This document shows positions 17,952 to 26,682 of a DNA stretch of 64,000 nucleotides, one piece after another; position 1 is the stretch's first letter; every line of letters begins with the position of its first letter. The stretch is from Segetibacter sp. GTDB taxonomy: Bacteria > Bacteroidota > Bacteroidia > Chitinophagales > Chitinophagaceae. A program made the translations under genes and the position numbers. The notes beneath the pieces were generated by a model, which was not told the origin of the DNA, made no database searches, and worked only from the letters and a program-made list of their open reading frames with translations. The stretch is from assembly GCF_025963695.1 (NCBI RefSeq), contig NZ_JAOQAH010000068.1:99236-163235 (forward strand), written 5' to 3'.

Positions 17952-19925
17952 ATGTTATTAGGTCTTCAAAATGTTACGTTTGAATTTGGTGCCAGGGTAA
18001 TTGTAAGTGATGCAACATGGCACATTCAGCCGGGGGATCGTATTGGTTTGATTGGCTACAATGGTACAGGGAAGTCAACGTTGCTGAAAGTATTAGTAGG
18101 TCAATATTCCCCTTCAGCAGGAACTGTTGAAAAAGGCAGGGAAACTACGATCGGCTACCTGCACCAAGACTTGCTAAGCTTCGACACCAACGATAGCATT
18201 ACAGGTGTTGCCCTTGGTGCCTTTGAACGGGTACAACAACTTGAAAAAGACATTGAAAGGCTGGGAAAGGAACTGGAAGCCAACCCTGAGAGTGAAGAAA
18301 TACTACTGAAATATACAGACGCTCTACATGAAATGGACGTATTGGACGGATACAACGTTCACTACAAAGCAGAGGAGGTATTGCATGGGCTTGGCTTCTC
18401 AAATGAGGACCTTGATAAACCATACAAACAATTCAGTGGTGGTTGGAGAATGCGCGTGCTGTTGGCGAAAATGATCTTACAGGCTCCCGATGTTTTACTC
18501 TTGGATGAACCGACTAACCACCTTGACTTACCCTCTATCGAATGGCTTGAAAAATACCTGCTGAACTACAAGGGAAGCGTGGTAATTGTGAGTCACGATA
18601 AGTTTTTTCTAAACCGGATGGTAAATAAGATAGTAGAACTCTACCAAAGACAGTTGCACATCTACTCTGGCAATTACGATTATTACGAGCGGGAAAAGGA
18701 CATCCGAATAGACATGCAACAGCGTGCCTTTGAAAATCAGCAGGATTACATTCGCCAGCAGGAAAGGTTTATTGAGCGATTTAAAGCCAAGGCAAGTAAG
18801 GCGGCCCAAGCGCAAAGCGTACAGAAGCGATTAGACAAGCTTGATGTAGTCGAAGATGTTCAGTTGGAACGACCAGATATCAGGATCAATTTTCAAATGG
18901 ATAAAACACCAGGTAGAGTGTTGGTTTCTTTAAAACATATCAATAAGAAGTTTGGTGATAACGTAATTCTTGAAAATGCCTCCGCTGAGATTGACCGGGG
19001 AGATAAGATTGCGCTAATTGGTGCAAATGGTAAAGGTAAATCTACTCTTCTACGCATAGTTGCCGAAGTTGAAACCTTTGAAGGTGAAAGAATTTGGGGT
19101 CATAATGTAGATGAGAGTTTTTATGCACAGCACCAGTTGGAAGCATTGAACCTTAACAACACTATTCTCGATGAAATGAAGGAATGCGGAAGCCAGAAAA
19201 CTGAAATGGAATTGCGCAGCCTGTTGGGCGGATTTTTGTTTGGCGGTGATGATGTAGAAAAGAAAATAAAAGTATTGAGTGGAGGTGAAAAGGCTCGTGT
19301 CGCCCTGGCAAAGACAATCATTAGTAAAGCAAACTTTTTGATGCTGGATGAGCCTACGAACCACCTGGACATGCACTCAGTGGAGTTGTTAGCTGGTGCG
19401 CTAAACAAATACCCCGGTACTTTTATTCTCGTGAGCCACGACCGTTTTTTCATTTCTAAAACTGCTAATAAGATTTGGGAAATTGTTGATCATAAGATCA
19501 AAGAGTTTAAAGGCTCTTACCAGGAATGGGTAGAATGGAACGAACGGATGACGAAAATGGAAGCTGAGAGAAAAGCTGAGAATGGAAAATCTAAACCTGA
19601 AAGTGAAAAGAAAGCAGAAGTGAAGCCAGCTCCTGTCCAGCAGTCCGCTGTTAACAATGCTCCTGTCAATCGCGAGCTTCAGAGAGAATTGCAGAAGCAA
19701 CAAAAAAGATTAATAAGCCTTGAAGCAGAAATAAGCAAAGCCAGTAACGAGAGAACGAAATTGGAGCAGGCACTCGGTGCTCCGGAAAATTATTCTGACA
19801 AAAAGAAATTCGCGGCTGCCGAAAGTGATTATAAGAAAGCAAACCAGATGTTGCAGTCTTTGAATAAAGAATATGAATCGCTTTTTGAAAAAGTGATGGA
19901 GCTGGAGACGCAAGCAGCGGGATAG
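17952..19925 (+). CDS. ABC-F family ATPase (Uup/YdiF-like)
   Basis: This 657-residue soluble protein has two ATP-binding cassettes and no membrane domain. Cassette 1 has Walker A GYNGTGKST, signature FSGGWRMRV and Walker B LLLDEPTNHLDL. Cassette 2 has Walker A GANGKGKST, signature LSGGEKARV and LMLDEPTNHLD. A linker of charged helices joins them, and the C-terminus from about residue 560 is a Lys/Glu-rich coiled coil as in Uup. ABC-F proteins act on ribosomes or, for Uup, also bind branched DNA; the precise role here is unknown. A large stem-loop lies 33 bp after the stop codon. Confidence 0.92.
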   Translation: MLLGLQNVTFEFGARVIVSDATWHIQPGDRIGLIGYNGTGKSTLLKVLVGQYSPSAGTVEKGRETTIGYLHQDLLSFDTNDSITGVALGAFERVQQLEKDIERLGKELEANPESEEILLKYTDALHEMDVLDGYNVHYKAEEVLHGLGFSNEDLDKPYKQFSGGWRMRVLLAKMILQAPDVLLLDEPTNHLDLPSIEWLEKYLLNYKGSVVIVSHDKFFLNRMVNKIVELYQRQLHIYSGNYDYYEREKDIRIDMQQRAFENQQDYIRQQERFIERFKAKASKAAQAQSVQKRLDKLDVVEDVQLERPDIRINFQMDKTPGRVLVSLKHINKKFGDNVILENASAEIDRGDKIALIGANGKGKSTLLRIVAEVETFEGERIWGHNVDESFYAQHQLEALNLNNTILDEMKECGSQKTEMELRSLLGGFLFGGDDVEKKIKVLSGGEKARVALAKTIISKANFLMLDEPTNHLDMHSVELLAGALNKYPGTFILVSHDRFFISKTANKIWEIVDHKIKEFKGSYQEWVEWNERMTKMEAERKAENGKSKPESEKKAEVKPAPVQQSAVNNAPVNRELQRELQKQQKRLISLEAEISKASNERTKLEQALGAPENYSDKKKFAAAESDYKKANQMLQSLNKEYESLFEKVMELETQAAG

Positions 19926-19957
19926 GAGAAGTTGTAAGTTGTGAGTTTGTACATGAC

Positions 19958-19995
19958 GGCTGCAAGTTAGACGGATACAGTCTAAGCTTGCAGCT
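19958..19995. repeat. Stem-loop of the GGCTTGCAGCT repeat type
   Basis: GGCTGCAAG plus TTAGAC (19958-19972) pairs with GTCTAA, a bulged G, and CTTGCAGC (19980-19994). The hairpin sits between the convergent ABC-F and arginase-family genes and may terminate transcription. The words TGCAAG/CTTGCAGC recur at 37.8-37.97 kb. Confidence 0.5.
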
Positions 19996-20020
19996 GAAGG
20001 CTAACACCTCGAAACTTTCC

Positions 20021-21067
20021 TTACTCTTTTGCCTTTAGAAAATCACTTACCAGGTATGCTATTAACTTACCTGTAGTTTCGCTGCTGCGTCCGTCGGATA
20101 ATCTCGAAGCTCCTTCGCAAATATGCAGGTAAGCAGTTTTACTGTCGGCAGAAGCATATGATATAAATTGACGCGCGTGTAAAGGTTCAACGCCGCTTGG
20201 AGTAGCGGCACTACTTAAAGTATTTTCTATACAATCCAAATCAAGTTCAATACCCGTATAAGTATCCTCTGTAAAAGTGGTTGCATGGGCAATTGCTTCT
20301 AAAAAGTTTTTCTTTTCGTGAATGAAAATGTCTTCATAAGTTATAAAGTCTATGAAAGGATTATTTACAACATCCATCCATATATTTTGAGTAAGGTAGT
20401 TTTCATGTATCCCAATCACACAGTACTTCTGAAGAAATCCATCTTCCTCAGCGTATGAAAAAGCATTGCCGCTGTGACGACCTTCTAAAGGCCTGAAATC
20501 AGCATGCGCATCGAGGTTTATACAATTGATAGATGCTAACGGAATGAGACCAGATTTGTATAATCCTTTTGCAGCACCTTTGATGAGAGGATATGCGTTA
20601 TTGTGTCCTCCTCCAATAACGATGGGAATTTTATTATACTGCGTAATTAGCTTGACTAATGGTTCAACAGCTTCATCTACCTCATTAACCGCATGGCGAT
20701 AAGCATCTACTTTTTCTTCAAAGTTGTGCGCATTGCTTTCTATTAATGCTTCTATTTCAGTAAAATCAAATCTTCCAAGTAATAGTATTTCACTGCCTTC
20801 CAAAAAGTCATTGCTTTGAATATTGACAAAAGAAGATAGAAAAGGTTGCCATGCCGTTCCTGTTCCGCCCATGCCAAAATTTGCTCTTACACCAATATCT
20901 TCCGGAACACCAAAAATTACAAATTTAGCTTCGGACTCTTTCAGTGACTCTTCCAGCCTTTTCGGGTCCGAAATGGCTTGTAGCCGTTCTCCTAACTTAG
21001 TTTCAAAGCGGCGGGTATTGGTAACAGACAAAATATCCTGCTTATTGTAAAATTTGAAATACTTCAT
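20021..21067 (-). CDS. Arginase/formimidoylglutamase family hydrolase
   Basis: This 348-residue protein belongs to the ureohydrolase superfamily of arginase, agmatinase and formimidoylglutamase. Manganese-ligand motifs are visible: GGGHNNAYPL (His), NLDAHADFRP (DxHxD) and ELDLDCIE, where the usual third Asp of DxDxxD is Glu. Formimidoylglutamase (histidine breakdown) is the best guess because Bacteroidota HutG-like proteins look similar, and a histidine ammonia-lyase homologue lies 5.6 kb away, but no hutU or hutI is present, so no hut operon is formed here. The 5' side is a 389-bp gap. Confidence 0.8.
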   Translation of the reverse strand: MKYFKFYNKQDILSVTNTRRFETKLGERLQAISDPKRLEESLKESEAKFVIFGVPEDIGVRANFGMGGTGTAWQPFLSSFVNIQSNDFLEGSEILLLGRFDFTEIEALIESNAHNFEEKVDAYRHAVNEVDEAVEPLVKLITQYNKIPIVIGGGHNNAYPLIKGAAKGLYKSGLIPLASINCINLDAHADFRPLEGRHSGNAFSYAEEDGFLQKYCVIGIHENYLTQNIWMDVVNNPFIDFITYEDIFIHEKKNFLEAIAHATTFTEDTYTGIELDLDCIENTLSSAATPSGVEPLHARQFISYASADSKTAYLHICEGASRLSDGRSSETTGKLIAYLVSDFLKAKE

Positions 21068-21456
21068 ATGGTTGATTTGGCTTTGCTTCTACTGGAATTT
21101 ACGAGCTTTATCGGCTTCTGTAACAATAATAAGCAAGTAAATGTATAAATTTTATGACATCTCCCTTTACTATAAAAGAAATTCCAATCCATATGAAATA
21201 TGTAGGGCAGCAACAGACGTATACTCCGAATCCTTTGTATTTTTTTGAAACACATCCAGGAGCCGCTATGCCCTTAATGCTTTAATTCAGAGTAAAAAAA
21301 AGCATTAAAAAAACAAGTTAGCTACGCACCAAGCTTCACTAAAAGTGAAACCTGTGGCTGTAGAAGAGTATATATCGAGCATATAAAAAACCAGCAAATT
21401 TCCTATTTACCGTGGAGGAACGATGGCAATCTGATAACTAAAATACTACGTTTTTT
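21068..21456. other. 389-bp intergenic region
   Basis: This region separates two minus-strand genes and should hold the promoter of the arginase-family gene. No repeat copy or clear terminator was seen. A 43-codon plus-strand frame (21154-21285) is listed separately. Confidence 0.4.
21154..21285 (+). CDS. Possible 43-residue small protein
   Basis: An ATG-initiated frame of 43 codons begins MTSPFTIKEI and ends in AAMPLML. It has no signal peptide or membrane segment and no recognised family. It is isolated, antisense to the leader of the arginase-family gene, and no ribosome-binding site is visible, so it may be chance. Confidence 0.15.
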   Translation: MTSPFTIKEIPIHMKYVGQQQTYTPNPLYFFETHPGAAMPLML

Positions 21457-22272
21457 TTATCTTATCTGCCCCCTCAATTTTCCACCTGGTCTAAGCCCTG
21501 AGCTTAGCGTAACATATGTGCTACTACTTAAAAGCGCAGAATAAGCCGAAGCACTTACTGTAGCTTTTTTGCCGACTCCAAATTCCTGGGGAGTAGATGC
21601 AAGAGTCAAAAGCACCGGGCCCGCAGCTGTAGAAATCCCTTGATTAATAGTTGCAGCGGTAACAGGATCAGAAGGATCATTATTGTTTACAATAATTTTA
21701 CTGTATAAAACATTGTCGGCGGTAAGCCGGAGAAAAGCTATACCCGTTGTTGTTGTGGACACAGCCGGCAGCACAGAACTTCCTGATAAAACAACATTTC
21801 TTGATAGTACCAGGTTGGAGTTTAACTGGCCGCGAACTAAACCGAAAGGAGCTTTATTAGTTGTAATATTTATATACTTTTCTATGTTATTATTAAGTAA
21901 GGTATCCATCAGGCCCGAACTTAAACCAGTTAAAATTCCACTGGCATAGGTACTATACACTCTTACAGGAAGATTTACCAGTAAATTACCATTGCTAACG
22001 GGGTCGCCTAATTTTATGTGTGCAGCAACAATTCTGTCTGCACTATCTATTTGTACATCGTACCTAATGCTGTTATCGGCCAGGGCAACCATGTGAAAAG
22101 TGGCATTTGTCTCAATTGGGGAGGTCGCATGGTTTTCATTAAAAGAAGAAAGTGCAAATTTCCATTCTTTTATAACTTCAACATTTCCATTATAATCATT
22201 TTTTTTATTACAGGAAGTAGTTAGAGTAATGCAGGTAAGTATACATGTTAGAGTGTAAAGCCCGGTTTTCAT
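21457..22272 (-). CDS. CHRD domain lipoprotein
   Basis: This 271-residue protein has lipobox LTTSC (Cys21) followed by two repeats resembling the CHRD domain, each ending in a phrase like APFGLVRGQL or RPGGKLRGQI. CHRD domains occur in chordin and in many bacterial exported proteins; their bacterial function is not known. The mature protein is beta-rich and Ser/Thr-rich, which fits a surface or periplasmic location. The gene stands alone; its start is followed upstream by a 76-bp gap to the next minus-strand gene. Confidence 0.8.
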   Translation of the reverse strand: MKTGLYTLTCILTCITLTTSCNKKNDYNGNVEVIKEWKFALSSFNENHATSPIETNATFHMVALADNSIRYDVQIDSADRIVAAHIKLGDPVSNGNLLVNLPVRVYSTYASGILTGLSSGLMDTLLNNNIEKYINITTNKAPFGLVRGQLNSNLVLSRNVVLSGSSVLPAVSTTTTGIAFLRLTADNVLYSKIIVNNNDPSDPVTAATINQGISTAAGPVLLTLASTPQEFGVGKKATVSASAYSALLSSSTYVTLSSGLRPGGKLRGQIR

Positions 22273-22348
22273 AATTCCTTTATTTAGAAAGTATGGACAA
22301 CAATTTTTGAAAAAAAGTTGCCTTTACTATAATTACTACTGCTGCCTT

Positions 22349-22918
22349 CTACACATTTCCGATTCTGTTGCTAATATCGGTATCAATCTTGTCAAATAGA
22401 TGCTGCGGCTTATACACGCGCCAATTAGGAATATTTATAAGTTCTATAAAATAATTCAGCTTTTTTCTTTTAAAGTCATACTGGGTTTGTTCGGGCATAT
22501 TTATGGCGACTATCCAACCACCTTCATCGGTGACCTCTTCGAACCACTCTTCATAATAATCTTTATCGCCGCTGTGAAAGTTTAGCACGTTTTCAGTAAT
22601 TAGAATAAACTTCGTAATATGCTCAAAAAACATCTCATCTATAACGTCGCGCTTCAATGTCATTATATCATTCTCTATAGCGTCGTTCCATTCACCAATC
22701 AGTTCAATTATTGCGAAGTTCTCTGAGTAGTCGGCATACAAAACTTTTAGATACAGTGTCTTGCTTCCGAATTCATCCCATTGCGGGTGGATGTAATAGT
22801 TATAAACAGATTGAGAATATTCAAACTCGCTGTAAGTACGGCCAAAGAAAGGAGACTTCTCGTCTTCCTCCGCTGCGTACATATGCCTCCAGTTGAAGTA
22901 TGGTTCTATATTGTGCAT
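22349..22918 (-). CDS. Conserved-looking hypothetical protein
   Basis: This 189-residue cytoplasmic protein is not recognised. It is acidic and aromatic-rich, with stretches such as YFNWRHMYAAEEDEKSPFFG, HPQWDEFGS and EEWFEEVTDEGGWIVAINMP. It has no signal peptide or transmembrane segment. The composition and length are convincing for a real gene, and the pattern resembles lineage-specific Bacteroidota proteins. No function is proposed. Confidence 0.7.
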   Translation of the reverse strand: MHNIEPYFNWRHMYAAEEDEKSPFFGRTYSEFEYSQSVYNYYIHPQWDEFGSKTLYLKVLYADYSENFAIIELIGEWNDAIENDIMTLKRDVIDEMFFEHITKFILITENVLNFHSGDKDYYEEWFEEVTDEGGWIVAINMPEQTQYDFKRKKLNYFIELINIPNWRVYKPQHLFDKIDTDISNRIGNV

Positions 22919-23000
22919 AAAATTCTATCGCCTCATTTCTTAATACAAATCTCTATTTCCTTTCTTAATTAAACAACTACCATTCTGGTAGATAAAACAA

Positions 23001-23025
23001 AAAAAGGGCCGCTTTTACGGCCCTT
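23001..23025 (-). terminator. Intrinsic terminator of the T9SS cargo gene
   Basis: GGGCCG (23006-23011) pairs with CGGCCC (23018-23023); on the minus strand the stem is followed by a run of T. It lies just after the stop codon at 23046. Confidence 0.8.
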
Positions 23026-23045
23026 ACTTAACCAACATCCTGAAC

Positions 23046-24254
23046 TTACTGCACCATTAATTTCTGGTTATATGCGGCATTACTGGCCCCGCCAATTAAT
23101 TTTACAAAGTAGGTTCCGCCACCAGCGGTGCGCGGAAGAGTAACTTTTTCAACCTGGCCTTTCATGGCGATTATTAATGATCTTGATAAAACAGTACGGC
23201 CAGAAGCATCAGCTAACAGCAGGTTATACCGGCCCAAAGGCACCTTATCGAACTGAAGATTAAAAAATTTACTTGTAACCGGGTTAGGAAACACACTTAG
23301 TGCGTCATTCGCTTTTATATTATTAAATATATTGGCAATCCCTTTCTTCTCATACAACAAATTCTTGTTCGCTAAATCAGAACTATTGAAGACAGTTGAT
23401 GCTTTTTTCTGAATAGGCGTTGCGTCGAGAGTCGAAATGTTTACACGATAATAATTATCTGTTACCGTTGCGCTGCTTACTATAAGCTCACCTTCATCGT
23501 TTACAACTGCTCCGTTGCTCGTAAACGGCTCGGGAATACCTTTTAACTGACCCAGGTAATCTGCGACCCTTGTAATGGGATTGATCTTAAATAAATGGTT
23601 TCGATAAGTCACCAGGTATAAATTACCGTAAGCGTCGCCTACCATATCTCCACCCCAGCTTGTAGCCTGGTCGTGAATACTTACTTTACCGTTTTTAGTG
23701 CCGTTAATTAATTCGCCCAAATTAGTTACAGCTGATTTTTCCTCGGTTGAGAAACGAATAAAACCTTTCCCGTCATTTGAAATTGCATAGCCAAAACCAT
23801 CTGAAGCAAATGCCATACGGGTAATTACATTTCCCTCGTTGTGTTTAACACCTGTATTAAATGTAGGATTGTCATCAACTACAACATTCAACTCGTTTGA
23901 ACCAAGATCAAAATACTGCAAGGCGTTGCCGCGCATATTGGTAAAATAAAGGCGGTTATGCAATGCATCAAAAGCCGCAGCCGCAACACCTGCACCAGTC
24001 GCTGAATGACCCATTGTATTCTGCTTTAACTCGGTTCCCTTTGCCGGCTTGTACTTAATATTTCTGTTGATGGATGGGTCATATAACGTTTTAATAACTT
24101 CGCCCGTAGAAAGATCGATCTCGCGAATTACATTCCAGTTATAACTTCCTTTGGTTGCTGCTGTAACAGCAAATGCAGTATTTTTTTGTGCATAGGATTG
24201 AGAACAAAGTAAAACTGCAGCAATTGAAAAAATGGGTAAAATTCTTCTTTTCAT
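23046..24254 (-). CDS. Exported protein with T9SS type A sorting domain
   Basis: This 402-residue protein has a signal peptide ending at SQSYAQ and a type IX secretion C-terminal domain of about 80 residues: the opener LSVFPNPVTSKFF, then GRYNLLLADASGRTVLSRSL and the final YFVKLIGG and NQKLMVQ. The middle (residues 30-310) has repeated strand patterns (FDALHNRLYFTNM, GNLYLVTYRNHLFKINP) that suggest a beta-propeller. The protein should be secreted or attached to the cell surface through the T9SS. Ligand or activity is unknown. A terminator follows the gene. Confidence 0.85.
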   Translation of the reverse strand: MKRRILPIFSIAAVLLCSQSYAQKNTAFAVTAATKGSYNWNVIREIDLSTGEVIKTLYDPSINRNIKYKPAKGTELKQNTMGHSATGAGVAAAAFDALHNRLYFTNMRGNALQYFDLGSNELNVVVDDNPTFNTGVKHNEGNVITRMAFASDGFGYAISNDGKGFIRFSTEEKSAVTNLGELINGTKNGKVSIHDQATSWGGDMVGDAYGNLYLVTYRNHLFKINPITRVADYLGQLKGIPEPFTSNGAVVNDEGELIVSSATVTDNYYRVNISTLDATPIQKKASTVFNSSDLANKNLLYEKKGIANIFNNIKANDALSVFPNPVTSKFFNLQFDKVPLGRYNLLLADASGRTVLSRSLIIAMKGQVEKVTLPRTAGGGTYFVKLIGGASNAAYNQKLMVQ

Positions 24255-24318
24255 ACCGATGTTTTTAGTTACTCTAAAGTTACAACTATCTACACAAGTA
24301 TCGGGAACTGTGAAAATT

Positions 24319-25134
24319 TTATTCCGCCCTTTCTACTGCTTTCTTTACGCTGCCATTCTCCAGCAAAAGTTGCTTCGCTTTATCATAGTCGTTAAGGTTC
24401 AGCTGTTCTATCACCATCTTTACACCGCGGTCCACAAGTTTTGCATTCGTTAATTGCATATTTACCATGCTGTTATCTTCTACCCTTCCCAACTGTATCA
24501 TAACGGATGTAGAAAGCATATTTAGCACTAATTTCTGGGCTGTGCCACTTTTCATTCGTGTACTGGCTGTTACGAACTCTGGCCCCACAATTACCTCCAC
24601 GGGGAAATCTGAGTTAGCAGCTACCGGACTGTTTGGATTACAAACAATGCACCCTGTTATGATCCCATTTTTGCGGCACTGCGCTAATGCTCCTACAACA
24701 TACGGTGTAGTACCGCTTGCCGCTAAACCCACCACCACATCCTTTTCACTTACAAAATGTTTTTGCAAATCATTCCAACCCGCTTCGAGGTCATCTTCTG
24801 CAAACTCTACCGCTTGTGTTATTGCCTTTTCGTTACCTGCAATCAAAGCAATCACAAGCCCATGAGGAACGCCAAATGTAGGCGGACATTCACTGGCATC
24901 AACTATAGCAAGGCGGCCACTTGTTCCGGCACCAAGGTAAAAAAGTCTTCCACCTGCCAGCATTCGATCAGTTATTATACTCACGAGTTTTTCAATTTGC
25001 GGAATGGCCTTCTCTACTGCAAGCGGTACCGTTTTATCTTCGTTATTTATGTTTGTAAGAAGTTCTTTGACAGACATTTTTTCCAGATGCCTGTACTTTG
25101 ATGGTTGTTCAGTTATTTTAATAAACTCCGACAT
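24319..25134 (-). CDS. murQ: N-acetylmuramic acid 6-phosphate etherase
   Basis: This 271-residue SIS-domain enzyme cleaves the D-lactyl ether of MurNAc-6-phosphate to give GlcNAc-6-phosphate in peptidoglycan recycling. Family motifs are clear: SKYRHLEKMSVKELL at the N-terminus, GRLFYLGAGTSGRLAIVDASE, CPPTFGV and, later, TRMKSGTAQKLVLNMLST. It lies downstream of a BadF-type sugar kinase gene on the same strand, separated by a 650-bp gap containing repeat D, so the two fit one pathway but may not share a transcript. Confidence 0.95.
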   Translation of the reverse strand: MSEFIKITEQPSKYRHLEKMSVKELLTNINNEDKTVPLAVEKAIPQIEKLVSIITDRMLAGGRLFYLGAGTSGRLAIVDASECPPTFGVPHGLVIALIAGNEKAITQAVEFAEDDLEAGWNDLQKHFVSEKDVVVGLAASGTTPYVVGALAQCRKNGIITGCIVCNPNSPVAANSDFPVEVIVGPEFVTASTRMKSGTAQKLVLNMLSTSVMIQLGRVEDNSMVNMQLTNAKLVDRGVKMVIEQLNLNDYDKAKQLLLENGSVKKAVERAE

Positions 25135-25280
25135 ATGCTGCAGCTTAAAGAGTATTAATGACGGGTCTCTACATCTTCTTTAAAAACTGTACTACAAAGT
25201 TAATTTCTATTGTGTTACCAGCTTTTGAATAACAATGAAACATTCTACCAATGCCTGCCTTTTTAAATTTGATTCTAATT

Positions 25281-25340
25281 TGCTTTTAAATACCAGCTTT
25301 TTTTACTTCAAGCAGCATCGTTGCGTCGCAATCCTTTCAT
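25281..25340 (-). repeat. Interspersed repeat copy D
   Basis: On the minus strand the core TTGCGACGCAAC (25320-25331) is followed by 23 nt and CTGGTATTTAAAAGC. Its left arm GCCGATGAA is shared with copy I. Confidence 0.75.
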
Positions 25341-25532
25341 CGGCATTGCTTATGGCATCATTTAGGAACAAAACGTTGAAAAGTTTTTACGTTATAAATA
25401 TGATCTTAAGATCTCAGGCTACCAACACCGGTCTTTGCATAAGGGACCTCAAGCAGCTGCGTGCCAGGCAAAGGGTTGCAGAACATGCAAAGCAGCTTTC
25501 GGAAACAAGCGGGTAAAGTGCCGCTAAGACGA

Positions 25533-25549
25533 AGCCCGGCAGCCGGGCT
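25533..25549. repeat. Short perfect inverted repeat
   Basis: AGCCCGGC (25533-25540) and GCCGGGCT (25542-25549) are perfect inverted arms around a single base. It lies in the gene-free region upstream of murQ. There is no T-tract; role unknown. Confidence 0.5.
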
Positions 25550-25784
25550 ATAACTCAGGTGAAATTGAAGTTCACTTTGCATGCTTTTGCAGCACCACCA
25601 ACGTTTCTTGCGTGCGCCCTTTAACTTTTAATTTACGGTATCAGGTAAAAAAGTATACCAGACCTTCGATTTTTTTAGCAAAAGGCAGTTCATGTTTCAG
25701 CAAGAACATTTCTTAAAGGTTTAAAGAAGACAAAGCAAATAAGTAAGGAGCAACAACTAAACGGGCTAAACCCGATGCGAATAT

Positions 25785-26642
25785 TTATGATAATGATGTA
25801 GCATTAGCATGAAACTTCACTAAACCTTCCATCGGAGCTTTTAATACTTTTCCTAACTCTAACTGATAGCTGTTACAAAGTTCCTGCAACACATCTTTAA
25901 ACCCAAAAGCAACGCTGCCAACAAAGTTTATGGGCGAAGTCCAGCTTTCGCCGTACTTATTTAAATGATTGAAGAAAAAGTCGTTCAAGCCATCTTCAAG
26001 TATGTTTTCAATCATGTAATGACCCCGGTTCTCTGCAAGAAAAGCGGCGAAACTTGCCAGGTAACGGTTAGGAAAAGGTTTCTGATAAACGTTCTCCAAA
26101 ATCTCCAGGTAGCTAGTAACGAACATCGCATCGAACCTTGATCTTAAATCTTCATCAAATGTGTTATAGAGATAATACTGTATTACTTTTTTACCCAGGT
26201 GTGCCCCACTCCCTTCATCACCTAAAACGTAACCAAGGCTGGCAATATTTTTCGAGACTTCTTTTCCATCGTAATAGCAAGAATTTGAACCCGTACCTAA
26301 AATGCAGGCAATCCCTTTTTCGTTGCCACAAAGAGCGCGGGCAGCAGCAAGCAAGTCAGTGTTCGCTTCAATATCAACAGCAGGAAAGACCATTTTTAAG
26401 CTATTAACAATGGTGGTAACATTTTTAGGGTTGCCGAGGCCGGTTCCATAAAAGTGTAGTTCGTCAATCGATACGTCGCTTAGTTCAGGTAAAAGGTTTG
26501 TTCTTAATAATTCAACAATTTGTTTTTCGGCTAAAAAGTAAGGGCTAATGCCGGTGGTAAAAACTGTTTTATCTATTTCATTATCGACAAGGCACCATTC
26601 ACACTTGGTAGCTCCACTATCTGCAATTAATTGTATTGGCAT
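25785..26642 (-). CDS. BadF/BadG-type sugar kinase (GlcNAc kinase-like)
   Basis: This 285-residue protein has the ASKHA ATPase fold of the BadF/BadG/BcrA/BcrD family, which includes N-acetylglucosamine and N-acetylmuramate kinases. The N-terminal phosphate-1 loop reads ADSGATKCEWCLVD, the adenosine region contains ACILGTGSNSCYYDG, and YVLGDEGSGAHLGKKV is a hallmark of GlcNAc-kinase-like members. Given murQ nearby, phosphorylation of an amino sugar from recycled peptidoglycan is likely. It starts 40 bp after the stop codon of the lyase-like gene, so the two are probably co-transcribed. Confidence 0.82.
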   Translation of the reverse strand: MPIQLIADSGATKCEWCLVDNEIDKTVFTTGISPYFLAEKQIVELLRTNLLPELSDVSIDELHFYGTGLGNPKNVTTIVNSLKMVFPAVDIEANTDLLAAARALCGNEKGIACILGTGSNSCYYDGKEVSKNIASLGYVLGDEGSGAHLGKKVIQYYLYNTFDEDLRSRFDAMFVTSYLEILENVYQKPFPNRYLASFAAFLAENRGHYMIENILEDGLNDFFFNHLNKYGESWTSPINFVGSVAFGFKDVLQELCNSYQLELGKVLKAPMEGLVKFHANATSLS

Positions 26643-26682
26643 AAACTCTTATATCTAATTGTTTAAATAAACTGACCAGTCA

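Larger units (their letters stand above)
25135..25784. other. 650-bp gene-free region with repeat D
   Basis: This is the longest gap in the window. It contains repeat copy D and an inverted repeat at 25533-25549. A 93-codon plus-strand frame (25235-25516) runs through the repeat and is not considered a gene. No known RNA or protein was recognised. Confidence 0.5.

Noticed and set aside
25235..25516. 93-codon plus-strand frame upstream of murQ
   Set aside because: It runs straight through repeat copy D and has no recognisable domain or start signal; composition is not convincing.
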